A stretch of DNA of 64,000 nt from Williamsia sp. DF01-3 (GCF_023051145.1 NZ_JALKFS010000005.1:2683733-2747732); one strand, 5' to 3'. Counted from the first letter of the stretch, positions 1 to 10,547 are shown. Notes: generated from the sequence alone by a model not told the origin. Program-made: numbers and translations.

Positions 1-338
1 TAGAAATTTCGTGTCGAGCCCGCGGGAAGCGGCCGGTCGCCGCGCAGGCTGACGTCGAGCACGTTGTAGGTGTTGCGGCCTTGGTCGTCGACGCCGTCGC
101 AATATCGGATGGCGCTGATGTCGTCCGCGCCGTCGATGAGTCCCTCGGTCATCAGGAAGCCGTGTGTGAGATCGATGTCGGACCCAGGTGTTCGCATCGT
201 GACCGAGAGCGCTTCTCCGCCAACACGAATCTCGAGGGGTTCCTCGACAGCGAGGGAGTCGGCCCGCGAATCGGTGTTGCCCGGCCGGATCCGTCGAACC
301 CGCGTACGACTGGTCACTCGTCCCATGACGACCATCAT
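1..338 (-). CDS. fdhD: Formate dehydrogenase accessory sulfurtransferase FdhD (partial, C-terminus outside window)
   Basis: Cytoplasmic sulfurtransferase that moves sulfur to the molybdenum cofactor of formate dehydrogenase. Only about 112 N-terminal residues are present; the frame runs off the left edge. Visible family features are LAVEEPLEIRVGG followed by a TMRTPG stretch and a GFLMTEG segment, the usual FdhD N-terminal order. The ATG at 338 is chosen because GGGAG lies 9 nt upstream; in-frame ATGs at 335 and 326 are alternatives. It is divergent from mobA, which makes the nucleotide form of the same cofactor, so the two probably serve one molybdoenzyme. Family call is from motifs; catalytic cysteines lie beyond the edge. 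Confidence 0.88.
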   Translation of the reverse strand, partial: MMVVMGRVTSRTRVRRIRPGNTDSRADSLAVEEPLEIRVGGEALSVTMRTPGSDIDLTHGFLMTEGLIDGADDISAIRYCDGVDDQGRNTYNVLDVSLRGDRPLPAGSTRNF

Positions 339-393
339 CACCCTGTGCTCCCGTTTTCGCCCACGCGCCCCCGTGCTCGCGTTAACTGTCTCC

Positions 394-1023
394 ATGGAGC
401 ATGAGCGAGTAGGCGCAGTTGTCCTGGCCGGTGGCGCATCCAAGCGGATGGGCAGCGACAAAGCGGCACTGGAATGGAACGGCGAATCGATGCTCGGCCG
501 GATCACCCGGATCGTGGGGGAACGATGCGATCCGGTTCTGGTGCTGGCCCCGGAGGGCTCGCCCGCCTATCAGGGCTTGCGGGCCGGCCACGATGGTGTC
601 GACGGCACCGCTGACAGCGGCTCCGCGGACGTCACATGGGTGACCGGTGAGGCTGAAGGCGCCGGCCCGCTCGGTGGTCTCGCCACCGGATTGGCCGCAG
701 CCGCAGAACGTGGCCGCGACATCGTGTTCGTCTGTGCCACCGACATGCCCCTTGTCACCGCTGAGATGGTCGATGAACTGCTGCGCGGGCTCACCGACGC
801 CGACGACGCCGCCATCGCCGTCGACTCGCAGCGGGCTCACCCACTGGCCGGGGTGTACCGCACCCGTGCGGCGGCCACGCTGGACGAGTTGGTCCAGGGT
901 GGCGAACGCCGGATGCTGGCCGCAGTGGACGCTCTGCGAACCAACCGGGTGACGCTGAGCGATCCGACGTGGTTGACCAACGTCAACGCCCCCGAAGACC
1001 TGCACCGATTGCGTGTTCCCTGA
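394..1023 (+). CDS. mobA: Molybdenum cofactor guanylyltransferase MobA
   Basis: Transfers GMP from GTP to molybdopterin to make the guanine dinucleotide form of the cofactor in the cytoplasm. The 209-residue product opens with the nucleotide-binding signature LAGGASKRMGSDKA at residues 11-24, and has a CATDMPLV segment for metal and nucleotide binding near residue 115. Length fits the family. The ATG at 394 gives the signature at the normal distance from the N-terminus; an in-frame extension upstream to 70 is antisense to fdhD and is rejected. Divergent to fdhD, with 55 bp between the two starts. Confidence 0.88.
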   Translation: MEHERVGAVVLAGGASKRMGSDKAALEWNGESMLGRITRIVGERCDPVLVLAPEGSPAYQGLRAGHDGVDGTADSGSADVTWVTGEAEGAGPLGGLATGLAAAAERGRDIVFVCATDMPLVTAEMVDELLRGLTDADDAAIAVDSQRAHPLAGVYRTRAAATLDELVQGGERRMLAAVDALRTNRVTLSDPTWLTNVNAPEDLHRLRVP

Positions 1024-1063
1024 GCAGGAGACCTGCACTTTCGTCTCTTCACCACCGACTGCC

Positions 1064-1069
1064 TAGAAT
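1064..1069 (+). promoter_or_regulatory. -10 element TAGAAT of a probably leaderless valS promoter
   Basis: TAGAAT ends 6 nt before the GTG at 1076, so a transcript starting 7 nt after the hexamer would begin at the start codon. No ribosome-binding site is visible in front of the GTG. No clear -35 hexamer. Confidence 0.55.
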
Positions 1070-1075
1070 TGGCCG

Positions 1076-3751
1076 GTGACCGAATCGTCCCAGCACTCCG
1101 ACAGCACCTCCGAAGCCCTGCCCAAGACCTGGGATCCCGGCGTACACGAGGGACGGCTGTACCGGAACTGGGTAGAGGCCGGATACTTCACCGCGGACCC
1201 GTCCAGCGACAAGCCGCCGTTCTCCATCGTCCTGCCGCCGCCGAACGTGACGGGCTCGCTGCACATGGGACACGCCCTCGACCACGTCCTGATGGACGCC
1301 ATGTGCCGCCGTCGGCGGATGCAGGGGTACGAGGTGCTCTGGCTCCCGGGCATGGACCATGCCGGTATCGCGACGCAGACCCTGGTCGAGCGTCAGCTGA
1401 CGGGGCAGGGCATCGACAAGAACGACATCGGGCGTGACGAGTTCATCGACCGGGTGTGGAAGTGGAAGGCAGAATCCGGCGGAGCGATCGGTGCCCAGAT
1501 GCGCAGTCTCGGCGACGGCGTCGACTGGAGTCGTGAACGCTTCACCATGGACGACGGACTGTCCCGGGCCGTGCAGACCGTGTTCAAGAAGATGTTCGAC
1601 GAGGGGTTGATCTACCGCGCCGAGCGACTCGTGAACTGGTCGCCGGTGCTGCAGACCGCGATCAGCGACATCGAGGTGAAGTACTCCGACGTCGAAGGCG
1701 AGCTCGTCAGCTTCAGGTACGGCTCCCTCGACGACAACGAGCCCCACATCGTCGTTGCGACCACGCGAATGGAGACCATGCTCGGTGACACCGCGATCGC
1801 GGTGCATCCGGACGACGAGCGTTACAAACACCTGGTCGGCACAGAACTGGACCACCCATTTGTCGATCGGCGCATCCCGGTTGTCGCGGACGACTATGTC
1901 GATCCCGAATTCGGAAGTGGCGCAGTCAAGATCACGCCCGCGCATGACCCGAACGACTTTGCACTCGGAGCGCGACACAACCTGCCGATGCCGACGATGA
2001 TGGACGAGTCGGGTCGAGTCGCGGGTACCGGAACGCAGTTCGACGGCCTCGATCGCGCCGAGGCACGGGTCAAGGTCCGTGAGGTGCTGGCCGAACAGGG
2101 CCGCATCGTCAAGGAGGTGCGCCCGTATCTGCACAGCGTCGGTCATTCCGAACGAAGCGGCGAACCGATCGAGCCACGCCTGAGCATGCAGTGGTGGGTG
2201 CGGGTGGAGTCGCTGGCCAAGGCAGCCGGCGACGCGGTACGCAACGGCGACACCGTGATCCACCCTGCTTCGCTCGAACCGCGCTGGTTCGCATGGGTTG
2301 ATGACATGCACGACTGGTGCATCTCGCGCCAGCTGTGGTGGGGGCATCGGATCCCGGTTTGGTACGGCCCGGACGGTGACATGGTGTGCGTGGGCCCGGG
2401 GGAGTCGGCGCCGGAAGGGTACGTGCAGGACAACGACGTCCTCGACACCTGGTTCTCGTCCGGACTGTGGCCCTTCTCCACCATGGGGTGGCCCGAGGAG
2501 AGCGCCGAGCTGGCCAAGTTCTATCCCACGTCCGTCCTGGTCACCGGGTACGACATCCTGTTCTTCTGGGTCGCCCGGATGATGATGTTCGGTACGTACG
2601 TCGCCGGGGCCATCGGCGAACAGATCGGCGCGGACGCTCCGGTCCCGTTCCGGAACGTCTTCTTGCACGGCCTCGTTCGCGATGAGCACGGCAGCAAGAT
2701 GTCGAAGTCGAAGGGCAACGGGATCGACCCGCTGGACTGGGTGAACCAATACGGCGCGGATGCGCTGCGATTCACACTCGCGCGAGGTGCGAACCCCGGC
2801 GGCGACCTTTCCGTCGGCGACGATCTCGCGCAGTCGTCGCGCAATTTCGCCACCAAGTTGTTCAACGCCACCAAGTTCGCGTTGATGAACGGGGCGAAGG
2901 TCGGGGAGCTGCCGCCGCGTGCAGATCTCACCGACGCAGATCGGTGGATTCTCGGGCGACTCGACGAGGTGCATGCCGAGGCGGACGCGGGTTTCGAGGC
3001 CTACGAGTTCTCCAAGGCCTGTGAGGCGCTGTACCACTTCGCCTGGGACGAGGTGTGCGACTGGTACCTCGAACTGGCCAAGGTGCAATTCGCGCGCGAA
3101 GACGAAACCGTCTCGGCCACAACAAAGATCGTTCTCGGAACCGTGCTCGATTCTCTGCTGCGAATGCTGCATCCGGTGATGCCATTCGTCACCGAGGTTC
3201 TGTGGCAGACCATGACCGGAGGCGAATCCGTGGTCATCGCCGACTGGCCCTCCGCATCAGGTGAACAGGTCGATCGCAACGCCCATCACCGCATCGAGGA
3301 CACCCAGCGACTGATCACCGAGATCCGCCGGTTCCGTAGCGACCAGGGACTCAAGCCGTCGCAGCGAGTCGCCGCCGAACTGATCGGACTCGAAGCCGCA
3401 GACCTCGTCGCGCAGCGCGACTACATCGACTCACTGGCACGACTGAGCACAGCGGAGCCGGGCTTCGCGGCGACCGCGACCATCGAGGTGCGCCTGCGTG
3501 CGACGACGGTGACGGTGCAGATCGACACCTCCGGCACGATCGATGTGGCTGCGGAGAAGCGTCGTCTGGAGAAGGAGTTGGCCGCAGCGGAAAAGGAGCT
3601 GGCCACCACCACTGCGAAGCTGGCCAACGAGCAGTTCATGGCCAAGGCGCCCGACCACGTGAAGGCGAAGATACAGACCCGGGCGCAGGTGGCCGAGGAA
3701 GAGATCGTTCGTATCAAGGCCAAACTGGCCGAATTGGATTCGCGGTCGTGA
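1076..3751 (+). CDS. valS: Valyl-tRNA synthetase
   Basis: Class I aminoacyl-tRNA synthetase that charges tRNA-Val and edits mischarged threonine. The 891-residue protein has the HIGH-type motif HMGH at 63-66 after PPPNVTG, an editing (CP1) domain in the first half, the KMSKS loop KMSKSKGN from residue 541, an anticodon-binding domain, and a C-terminal coiled-coil arm rich in Lys, Glu and Ala from about 820. All match ValS rather than IleRS or LeuRS. The start is the GTG at 1076, directly after a TAGAAT -10 element. Its stop overlaps the folC start by 4 nt. A 707-codon frame on the opposite strand is antisense coding noise. Confidence 0.97.
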   Translation: MTESSQHSDSTSEALPKTWDPGVHEGRLYRNWVEAGYFTADPSSDKPPFSIVLPPPNVTGSLHMGHALDHVLMDAMCRRRRMQGYEVLWLPGMDHAGIATQTLVERQLTGQGIDKNDIGRDEFIDRVWKWKAESGGAIGAQMRSLGDGVDWSRERFTMDDGLSRAVQTVFKKMFDEGLIYRAERLVNWSPVLQTAISDIEVKYSDVEGELVSFRYGSLDDNEPHIVVATTRMETMLGDTAIAVHPDDERYKHLVGTELDHPFVDRRIPVVADDYVDPEFGSGAVKITPAHDPNDFALGARHNLPMPTMMDESGRVAGTGTQFDGLDRAEARVKVREVLAEQGRIVKEVRPYLHSVGHSERSGEPIEPRLSMQWWVRVESLAKAAGDAVRNGDTVIHPASLEPRWFAWVDDMHDWCISRQLWWGHRIPVWYGPDGDMVCVGPGESAPEGYVQDNDVLDTWFSSGLWPFSTMGWPEESAELAKFYPTSVLVTGYDILFFWVARMMMFGTYVAGAIGEQIGADAPVPFRNVFLHGLVRDEHGSKMSKSKGNGIDPLDWVNQYGADALRFTLARGANPGGDLSVGDDLAQSSRNFATKLFNATKFALMNGAKVGELPPRADLTDADRWILGRLDEVHAEADAGFEAYEFSKACEALYHFAWDEVCDWYLELAKVQFAREDETVSATTKIVLGTVLDSLLRMLHPVMPFVTEVLWQTMTGGESVVIADWPSASGEQVDRNAHHRIEDTQRLITEIRRFRSDQGLKPSQRVAAELIGLEAADLVAQRDYIDSLARLSTAEPGFAATATIEVRLRATTVTVQIDTSGTIDVAAEKRRLEKELAAAEKELATTTAKLANEQFMAKAPDHVKAKIQTRAQVAEEEIVRIKAKLAELDSRS

Positions 3752-5160
3752 CGGGCCCCCAGGTACCGACCGCGGAGGACCTCGCCGAACTCGGGGAGGT
3801 GGAGGCGCAGCTCGACACCCGCTGGCCCGAGACGAAGATCGAACCGAGCTTGGCCAGGATCTCCGCTCTGATGGATTTGCTGGGGTCGCCGCAGCACGGC
3901 TATCCGGCGATCCATGTGGCCGGCACGAACGGGAAGACCTCGGTCACGAGGATGATCGACGCGCTGCTCACCGCTCTCCATCGGCGTACCGGTCGGATCA
4001 CCAGTCCGCACCTGCAGTTGGCCACCGAACGCATCTCCATCGATGGGGAGCCGATCTCACCGCGTGTCTACGTGGACACCTACCGAGAACTCGAGCCCTA
4101 CATCGACATGATCGACGATCGGTCACTCGCGGCCGACGGCCCACGGATGAGCAAGTTCGAGGTCCTCACCGCGATGGCCTACACGGCCTTCGCCGAGGCG
4201 CCGGTGGATGTCGCGGTGGTCGAGACAGGCATGGGCGGCAGGTGGGATGCCACCAACGTGATCAACGCTTCGGTGGCTGTGATCACCCCGATCGCGATGG
4301 ACCACAGCGACTATCTGGGTGACACCCTCACGGCCATCGCGGGGGAGAAGGCCGGGATCATCAAGAAGGCCCCGGATGCACTGGTGCCGACCGACCCGGT
4401 GACCGTGCTCGCCGTCCAGCAGCCGGAGGTGGCGGACGTGCTCCTGCGCGCCGCGGTCGCGGCCGACAACTTCGTGGCCCGTGAGGGCTCGGAGTTCGCG
4501 GTACTCGAACGCCGGACCGCGGTGGGCGGACAGATGCTCACGCTTCAGGGCCTGGGCGGCGAATACTCCGAACTGTTCCTGCCTCTGCACGGAGCGCATC
4601 AGGCGTCGAACGCGGCGCTCGCACTCGCGGCGGTCGAGGCCTTCTTCGGCGCCGGTGCGGACCGGCAGCTCGACATCGAGGCGGTGCGCGCCGGCTTTGC
4701 CGCAGTCACCAGTCCCGGACGGTTGGAGCGGGTGCGTTCGGCGCCGACTGTCTTCCTCGACGCGGCGCACAACCCGCACGGTGCCGCCGCGCTCGCGGCC
4801 GCGCTGGACGAGGAATTCGACTTCCGGCGGCTGATCGGCGTCATCAGTGTGATGGCCGACAAGGACGTCGCAGGACTACTCGCCGCGTTCGAGCCCGTGT
4901 TCGACGCCATCGTGCTCACCCACAACGGATCCCCGCGGGCGATGGACCCGGAACAACTGGCCGACGTGGCCATCACGATCTTCGGCGAGGATCGGGTCCA
5001 GGTTCGCGGCTTCCTGCCCGATGCGGTCGAGACCGCCATCGAACTGGCCGAGGAGAACCTCGACGAGGCCGAGGGCATGTCGGGGACCGGCGTGGTGATC
5101 ACCGGCTCGGTGGTGACTGCGGGCGCTGCTCGCACCCTCTTCGGCAAGGATCCGGCATGA
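3748..5160 (+). CDS. folC: Bifunctional dihydrofolate synthase / folylpolyglutamate synthase
   Basis: Adds glutamate to dihydropteroate and lengthens the polyglutamate tail of folates. The 470-residue protein belongs to the Mur ligase family: P-loop GTNGKTS at 59-65, a MGGRWDATN segment, HSDYLG metal-site region, and LDAAHNPHG near the C-terminal domain. The GTG start at 3748 overlaps the valS stop in a GTGA arrangement, so the two are translationally coupled. The next gene again overlaps by 4 nt. Confidence 0.95.
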   Translation: MTGPQVPTAEDLAELGEVEAQLDTRWPETKIEPSLARISALMDLLGSPQHGYPAIHVAGTNGKTSVTRMIDALLTALHRRTGRITSPHLQLATERISIDGEPISPRVYVDTYRELEPYIDMIDDRSLAADGPRMSKFEVLTAMAYTAFAEAPVDVAVVETGMGGRWDATNVINASVAVITPIAMDHSDYLGDTLTAIAGEKAGIIKKAPDALVPTDPVTVLAVQQPEVADVLLRAAVAADNFVAREGSEFAVLERRTAVGGQMLTLQGLGGEYSELFLPLHGAHQASNAALALAAVEAFFGAGADRQLDIEAVRAGFAAVTSPGRLERVRSAPTVFLDAAHNPHGAAALAAALDEEFDFRRLIGVISVMADKDVAGLLAAFEPVFDAIVLTHNGSPRAMDPEQLADVAITIFGEDRVQVRGFLPDAVETAIELAEENLDEAEGMSGTGVVITGSVVTAGAARTLFGKDPA

Positions 5161-5573
5161 GCCCTCAAAACCCTGACCCACCAGCGCGATTCACGCCGCC
5201 GACGGTCGATCCTTGGCGTGGTCTACGGGGTGTGATGGCCGGAACGCTCATCCTGGAAGCGATAGTGGTGATGCTCGCCTTTCCGATCGTCGTCCGGGTC
5301 GGCGGCGGACTGACGGCATGGTCGGCCGTGTATCTCGGTGTTCTGACGCTCGCTCTCATCCTGGGTTCCGGGCTGCAGGGCAGAAGCTGGGCGCTTCCGT
5401 ATGACCTTGCGCTGCAAGTGATCACCGTGGCCGGGTGGATCGTCCACTGGTCCATCGGGGCGGTCGGCGTGGTGTTCCTGCTGGTGTGGTTGTACATCGC
5501 ATACATCAAGCGGGACGTTCGTCTTCGAATGGAACGCGGCTTGCTGAACGGGCAAGAGCCGATCACCGACTGA
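5157..5573 (+). CDS. DUF4233 family integral membrane protein
   Basis: Small inner-membrane protein of 138 residues with about four hydrophobic segments (roughly 27-45, 50-68, 78-96 and 100-118) and a short basic then acidic C-terminal tail. Function is not known. In mycobacteria a protein of this family sits between folC and ndk; the same order here, plus the 4-nt ATGA overlap with folC, supports both the start codon and the family call. Confidence 0.85.
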   Translation: MSPQNPDPPARFTPPTVDPWRGLRGVMAGTLILEAIVVMLAFPIVVRVGGGLTAWSAVYLGVLTLALILGSGLQGRSWALPYDLALQVITVAGWIVHWSIGAVGVVFLLVWLYIAYIKRDVRLRMERGLLNGQEPITD

Positions 5574-5712
5574 CGCAGGTCAAATCGTGTTGTCCGGTAA
5601 CGATTTTTGTTGTTGCCGGAACGTGACCTGAAAACTCGCATTTCGGGTTCCGTGGAGCCATCGACGCTGACAAGATCGCACACACACGTAACCGTCGAAA
5701 GGCCCATCTTTT

Positions 5713-6099
5713 ATGTCTCGTCTCGCATCCGTTCCTGCCGTACTCGCAGCCGGCGCCGCCTGCATCGTCGCGGGGACTGCACTCGGTGCGGGCTCGGCAT
5801 CGGCTGTCGCGGGCCCACCCATGCCGGTGGGTGGCAGTCAGTTCAGTTACACCGCCACCCATGCTCTGACTCAGCGAGCCGCAGACATGGACCTGCCGGA
5901 GTTCGTGGCGTCGCTCCCGGTGCCCGCCGAGTACAAGCCGGCGAACCTGGCACTGGCCGCGCGTTTCGACGTCGCGGTACAAGAGGCGCTTGCCTCGCCG
6001 GGCGGCTGCATCCAGGTGGTCATCGATCCGGCGCCCACCACGGGTGGCGTGTTCAGCTACGGGTTCTTCGGAGTCGACGGCGCGTACTGCCAGCCGTAG
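5713..6099 (+). CDS. Small secreted protein of unknown function
   Basis: 128-residue protein with a clear Sec signal peptide: a hydrophobic Ala/Val/Gly core from about 8 to 28 and a likely cleavage site after an ASA-type motif near 30-33. The mature part is about 95 residues, with two cysteines in the last third (one after GG near 98, one four residues from the end) that could form a disulfide outside the cytoplasm. No catalytic motif is recognised. It sits alone between the DUF4233 gene and ndk, with 139 bp upstream. I do not recognise the family. Confidence 0.72.
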   Translation: MSRLASVPAVLAAGAACIVAGTALGAGSASAVAGPPMPVGGSQFSYTATHALTQRAADMDLPEFVASLPVPAEYKPANLALAARFDVAVQEALASPGGCIQVVIDPAPTTGGVFSYGFFGVDGAYCQP

Positions 6100-6122
6100 G
6101 GCAGCGCCCCCGACCGGCGGGC

Positions 6123-6128
6123 TAGGCT
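6123..6128 (+). promoter_or_regulatory. -10 element TAGGCT of a probably leaderless ndk promoter
   Basis: TAGGCT ends 6 nt before the ndk GTG at 6135, with no ribosome-binding site between. The same hexamer at the same spacing precedes ffh, lepB and the DUF2469 gene in this window. Confidence 0.55.
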
Positions 6129-6134
6129 GACCGG

Positions 6135-6548
6135 GTGACTGAACGGACTCTGGTACTCATCAAGCCCGACGGTGTGAAGCGCGGCCTGGTCGGCGACATC
6201 ATCGGCCGCATCGAGCGCAAGGGCTTGACCCTGGTGGCTCTGGAACTCAAGACCGTCAGCGACGACGTCGCTGCGGGACACTACGCGGAGCACGAGGGCA
6301 AGCCCTTCTATCCTTCGCTGCTCGAATTCATCACGTCGGGCCCCCTGGTCGCGGCGGTGCTCGAGGGCCCGCGCGCCGTGGCCGCCTTCCGGCAGATCGC
6401 CGGCGGAACCGATCCGGTGGAGAAAGCCGTACCCGGGACGATCCGCGGGGACTACGCGCTGAGCACCCAGTTCAATCTTGTCCACGGGTCGGACTCGCCC
6501 GATTCGGCCGAGCGCGAAATCGGTCTCTGGTTCCCTGACCTCGGCTGA
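6135..6548 (+). CDS. ndk: Nucleoside diphosphate kinase
   Basis: Transfers the terminal phosphate between nucleoside tri- and diphosphates through a phosphohistidine. The 137-residue product begins with the family signature [16 protein letters not shown]. The usual NxxHxSD active-site motif is present as [12 protein letters not shown] near the C-terminus, with the catalytic histidine. Length is standard. The GTG start at 6135 is directly downstream of a TAGGCT hexamer, suggesting leaderless translation. Confidence 0.96.
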   Translation: MTERTLVLIKPDGVKRGLVGDIIGRIERKGLTLVALELKTVSDDVAAGHYAEHEGKPFYPSLLEFITSGPLVAAVLEGPRAVAAFRQIAGGTDPVEKAVPGTIRGDYALSTQFNLVHGSDSPDSAEREIGLWFPDLG

Positions 6549-6891
6549 TCGGACTCGCTGTCGGCCTGTGTGCCGGCGATGTCGGAGGTCTGGACCGCCG
6601 GGCCTCAGTTGTGTGGGATACTGACAGAGGTTGTCGAGCCCTCGCGGGCGTCGACTGCCAGATGATCAGTTCGGGTGCTCGGTCCCCACTCATGTGGTTC
6701 TCACGTGGCGTGGTGTGGACATCGTGGCGCTCGACATCAGTCAGTCATCACGCCAGGCATCGCCGGTGAACGCGGGGTCATCCCCGCCGACATAGGGCGA
6801 AGCGAGACCTACAATCCCGGCGCAGTCCGGGTAAATAGCACAGCCCTCGCGTGGCCGCGTTTATCCGCGCCCGGGGGCTTGAGGAGAATAC
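6549..6891 (+). other. Non-coding region between ndk and rne (rne promoter and leader)
   Basis: 343 bp without a credible gene. It holds a promoter candidate (CCGACA, 17 nt, TACAAT at 6787-6815), which would give a leader of about 70 nt, and a ribosome-binding site GAGGAG just before the rne GTG. Upstream of 6787 a second weak GATACT element (6617-6622) is seen. No RNA gene is recognised. Confidence 0.5.
6787..6815 (+). promoter_or_regulatory. Candidate housekeeping-sigma promoter for rne
   Basis: -35-like CCGACA at 6787-6792, 17-nt spacer, and a good -10 TACAAT at 6810-6815. Predicted start is about 6822, leaving a leader of some 70 nt before the GTG at 6892. Confidence 0.45.
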
Positions 6892-9800
6892 GTGGCCGAC
6901 ACGCAGTCGCCGGACGAACTGAACAGCACAGGTTCGGCGCAAGAATTCCCGCACAAACTACGAGTGCACGCGCTGGCCAGGATTCTTGGCCTCAGTAGCC
7001 GCGAGGTGCTCGCGCACCTCGCCGAGCTGGGCATCGCGGCTCGCAGCCCACAGTCGAGCATCGTGCGCAGCACCGCCATCGCGGTACGCGACCGGATCAA
7101 TCCGCCGCCCGCCGACGAGTCGGTGGAGGGCGACGATGCCATCACCGCCGGTGCCGACGCCCCGCCGGCGGACCCCCAGCCGGCCGACCTGCCGGTCGAA
7201 GGCGAGCAGTCGGCGGAGGTGTCGACTGCGCCTGTCGCCGAGCCGGCATCAGAGAATGTCTCCACACCCGAGGATGCCGAGGTCGCTGCGGCGGCAACTG
7301 CACCCAGTGAGGACGCTCCGGCCGAGGCCGAGCCCGCTGACAAGGCGCCGGAGTCCGCACCACGCGAGCGGTCGATTCCCAGCCTCTTCTCCGCGGTGGA
7401 AGAGGAGCAGCCTCGGCACACGCCGACGACCTCTGCCGGGGCCGGGGCAGGATCGCCGCTCTTTCTGTCGGCAGATCAATCGGCTCCCATCCCGCAGAGC
7501 ACCAAGGACTCGGTCGACGCGGACGCCGACACCGAAACCGAAACCGATACCGACGATTCGGACGACGAGAGCGAGTCGGGTTCGCGGAAACGGCGTCGCG
7601 GTCGTCGTGGTCGCGGTCGTGGACGCGGTGACCAGGCCGGCGGTGACTTCGGCGACGACGATTCGGATACGGACGCCACCGATTCGGCCGGAGAGTCGGC
7701 TCGGGAGACCCAGGACGGCGCCTCGGCAGACTCAGACGACGTCTCCGACACCGACGACACCTCCGGAACCGACGAAGCCGCGAAGCCCGAGACGAAATCG
7801 GGGAACAGGCGAAAGCGGAGTAGGCCGAAGAAAGCCCGGCCCGACTCCGAAGGCGACAACGAGCAGGGCCCAGACGGCTCGCCGGCCGATGCCCCCGCCG
7901 ACGAGACGGCCGGTGGCGATGACGACGACTCCGACCAGTCGGCCGAATCGGACTCTTCGGACTCCGATGATCAGGACGACTCGGGCGACGGCGCCTCGGC
8001 AAATCGTAGGCGTCGTCGCAGGCGCCGCCGCAAAGGCGGAGAGGGCGACGAACCGCTGCCTGCCGACGACCCGCCCAACACGGTGGTGCACGAACGCGAG
8101 CCACGGAACAAGTCGCGTGGCCGCGATGAGGTGCAGGGCATCTCCGGGTCCACCCGTCTCGAGGCCAAGCGCCAGCGACGCCGTGATGGCCGCGACGCGG
8201 GACGGCGTCGTCCGCCCATCCTGAGTGAGTCGGAATTCCTGGCGCGCCGCGAAGCGGTCGACCGGGTGATGGTGGTGCGCGAACGCTCAGGTGTGGCCGC
8301 AACGGTCACTCACGGGGACACGCACTCAGACGGGAACGCCGAATCTTCGAACCAGCAGACTCGCGATTACACGCAGGTTGCGGTGCTGGAAGACGGCGTA
8401 TTGGTCGAGCACTTCGTGACCACGTCCAACTCCTCGTCGATGGTGGGCAACATCTACCTCGGTCGGGTGCAGAACGTCCTGCCCGGCATGGAAGCTGCCT
8501 TCGTCGACATCGGACGGGGACGCAACGGCGTGCTCTACGCCGGTGAGGTGAACTGGGACGCAGCCGGTCTCGATGGCGGATCACGCAAGATCGAGCAGGC
8601 CCTGCGTCCCGGTGACCAGGTCTTGGTCCAGGTCAGCAAGGACCCCGTCGGGCACAAGGGTGCCCGTCTGACCACGCAGATCTCCCTGGCCGGCCGGTAC
8701 CTGGTGTACGTGCCGGGCGGCGGTTCCACCGGGATCAGCCGCAAGCTTCCCGACACCGAGCGCAAACGCCTCAAGCAGATCCTCGGCAAGATCGTTCCCG
8801 ACGACGCCGGTGTGATCATCCGCACCGCGTCCGAAGGTGTCTCCGCCGAAGAGCTGACGGCCGACATCGAACGTCTGCAACAGCAGTGGGAAACCATCAA
8901 CGCAGCCACCTCGGCGGCCGGTAGCTCGAAATCCGGTGCGCCGCAGACGTTGTACGAAGAGCCGGACCTTCTCGTGAAGGTCGTCCGTGACCTCTTCAAC
9001 GAAGACTTCAAGAAGCTCATCGTCGAGGGCAACGGTGCCTGGAACCAGGTGGAGAACTACGTCCGAGGCGTCGCACCCGACCTGCTCGACCGCACCGAGC
9101 GATTCGAGAAGGCCCACGCCGATGCGCCGGACGTGTTCGACGTGCACCGGATCGACGAGCAGTTGGCAAAGGCATTGGACCGCAAGGTGTGGTTGCCCTC
9201 CGGGGGAACACTGATCATCGAGCACACCGAGGCGATGACCGTCGTCGACGTGAACACCGGCAAGTTCACCGGCTCGGGCGGAAACCTCGAAGAGACGGTG
9301 ACCCGCAACAACCTCGAGGCTGCCGAAGAGATCGTCCGGCAGATGAGGTTGCGCGACATCGGCGGCATGATCATCGTCGACTTCATCGACATGGTCCTCG
9401 AGTCGAATCGCGACCTGGTCCTGCGCAGGCTCACCGAGGCATTGGGCCGCGATCGCACCCGCCATCAGGTGTCGGAGGTGACGTCTCTCGGCTTGGTGCA
9501 GATGACGCGAAAGCGCCTCGGAACCGGTTTGCTCGAAGCATTCTCGACCACCTGCACCTGCTGTAACGGGCGCGGCATCGTCGTGCACGCCAACCCGGTC
9601 GAGATCTCGTCCGGCGATGATCAGGCAGGTCGCGGCGACAACACCAAGAGGGCGCGGCGCAACCGTCGCAGTGGCAAAGCGGATCAGCCTGCAGCTGTCG
9701 AGAGCAAACCGGCTGCCCACAGTCCCGCCGAGCACCCGATGTTCCGCGCGATGGCCAGCCACACGCCCGATTCCGAGACACCCCAAACCGAGACCGACTT

Positions 9801-10374
9801 CGAGGTCACGGAGACGGGTTCGGAGCAGTCCGGCAACGCGGCTGCCCGCGACGTGACCGACACCGAGGACACCACGTCCACGATGTCCGCGTCTGTGGCT
9901 GTCGAGGACACGGCTGCAGGGTCGTCGAAGGTTCACGGTGACCCCGCTCCGGCCATCACGTCATCGGGCGAAGACCGGGCGGCGTCGGTTGCCCCCAAGA
10001 AATCCGAGAAGTCCGAAAAATCCGAGAAATCTCGGCAGCCCGAGAAGTCCGGCACATCCGATACCGCGAGCCCTGTGGACGAAACGGCACAGAGCCCGGC
10101 GACCCCGGCGGGCGATACTCAGCAGAGCACCGCTGACGAACCCGGACAAACGCCGCAGAGTGCCCCGCCGAAACGGCGACGCGCAGTGCGGCGCAAGCCG
10201 GCGGCTCCCACCACGGCGACCGATCCCGCTGTCATCGCCGAGGTCATCGCCTCACCGGTGACCACCTCGGGGCCGGTCGGGACCTCCACGTCCACCGAGC
10301 CGGCTGTGGCGGTACGGCGCACGCCACGACGGCGCGCAGCCGGGCGACCTGCAGGTCCGCCGGTGGAGGAGTGA
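6892..10374 (+). CDS. rne: Ribonuclease E/G family endoribonuclease
   Basis: Single-strand endonuclease central to mRNA turnover and rRNA processing. The 1160-residue protein has a long N-terminal extension (about 1-480) alternating acidic Asp/Ser-rich and Arg-rich tracts, then the S1 domain (around 490-560, with GNIYLGRVQNVLPGMEAAFVD), the catalytic DNase I-like domain with DVNTGKFTG from about 786 and IVDFIDM near 826, the Zn-link CTCC near 888, and a disordered Lys/Ser/Pro tail. The domain order, with the disordered arm in front of the catalytic core, is typical of actinobacterial RNase E. GTG start with GAGGAG upstream. Longer than I recall for mycobacterial homologues because of both low-complexity arms. 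Confidence 0.94.
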   Translation: MADTQSPDELNSTGSAQEFPHKLRVHALARILGLSSREVLAHLAELGIAARSPQSSIVRSTAIAVRDRINPPPADESVEGDDAITAGADAPPADPQPADLPVEGEQSAEVSTAPVAEPASENVSTPEDAEVAAAATAPSEDAPAEAEPADKAPESAPRERSIPSLFSAVEEEQPRHTPTTSAGAGAGSPLFLSADQSAPIPQSTKDSVDADADTETETDTDDSDDESESGSRKRRRGRRGRGRGRGDQAGGDFGDDDSDTDATDSAGESARETQDGASADSDDVSDTDDTSGTDEAAKPETKSGNRRKRSRPKKARPDSEGDNEQGPDGSPADAPADETAGGDDDDSDQSAESDSSDSDDQDDSGDGASANRRRRRRRRRKGGEGDEPLPADDPPNTVVHEREPRNKSRGRDEVQGISGSTRLEAKRQRRRDGRDAGRRRPPILSESEFLARREAVDRVMVVRERSGVAATVTHGDTHSDGNAESSNQQTRDYTQVAVLEDGVLVEHFVTTSNSSSMVGNIYLGRVQNVLPGMEAAFVDIGRGRNGVLYAGEVNWDAAGLDGGSRKIEQALRPGDQVLVQVSKDPVGHKGARLTTQISLAGRYLVYVPGGGSTGISRKLPDTERKRLKQILGKIVPDDAGVIIRTASEGVSAEELTADIERLQQQWETINAATSAAGSSKSGAPQTLYEEPDLLVKVVRDLFNEDFKKLIVEGNGAWNQVENYVRGVAPDLLDRTERFEKAHADAPDVFDVHRIDEQLAKALDRKVWLPSGGTLIIEHTEAMTVVDVNTGKFTGSGGNLEETVTRNNLEAAEEIVRQMRLRDIGGMIIVDFIDMVLESNRDLVLRRLTEALGRDRTRHQVSEVTSLGLVQMTRKRLGTGLLEAFSTTCTCCNGRGIVVHANPVEISSGDDQAGRGDNTKRARRNRRSGKADQPAAVESKPAAHSPAEHPMFRAMASHTPDSETPQTETDFEVTETGSEQSGNAAARDVTDTEDTTSTMSASVAVEDTAAGSSKVHGDPAPAITSSGEDRAASVAPKKSEKSEKSEKSRQPEKSGTSDTASPVDETAQSPATPAGDTQQSTADEPGQTPQSAPPKRRRAVRRKPAAPTTATDPAVIAEVIASPVTTSGPVGTSTSTEPAVAVRRTPRRRAAGRPAGPPVEE

Positions 10375-10399
10375 GGATTGCTGGTCGTACCAGGTCAGT

Positions 10400-10429
10400 T
10401 TGACCCGGCCCGCCACACTCCCGTAGCCT
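10400..10429 (+). promoter_or_regulatory. Candidate promoter of the rplU-rpmA operon
   Basis: TTGACC at 10400-10405, 18-nt spacer, TAGCCT at 10424-10429. It would give a leader of about 110 nt before rplU. Confidence 0.45.
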
Positions 10430-10547
10430 GGATCAGTCGCCATTCGGCGGACGGATTGCGCTGTGCTCGGAAAGACGGCGCCCGGCCGGATCGGCAACGG
10501 GCAAGAGCCCGAACAACACACGACAGACAGTAAGAGGTAGCTCTCCG

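Noticed and set aside
1049-3172. 707-codon open frame on the minus strand
   Set aside because: Antisense to valS over its whole length; composition is that of a reversed high-GC gene, with no motif or ribosome-binding site.
7142-8302. Open frames in other phases over the rne N-terminal region on both strands
   Set aside because: The region is low-complexity and GC-rich, so stops are rare in all frames; the RNase E frame continues into the conserved core.
8581-9936. 451-codon minus-strand open frame
   Set aside because: Antisense to the rne catalytic core; no homology pattern.
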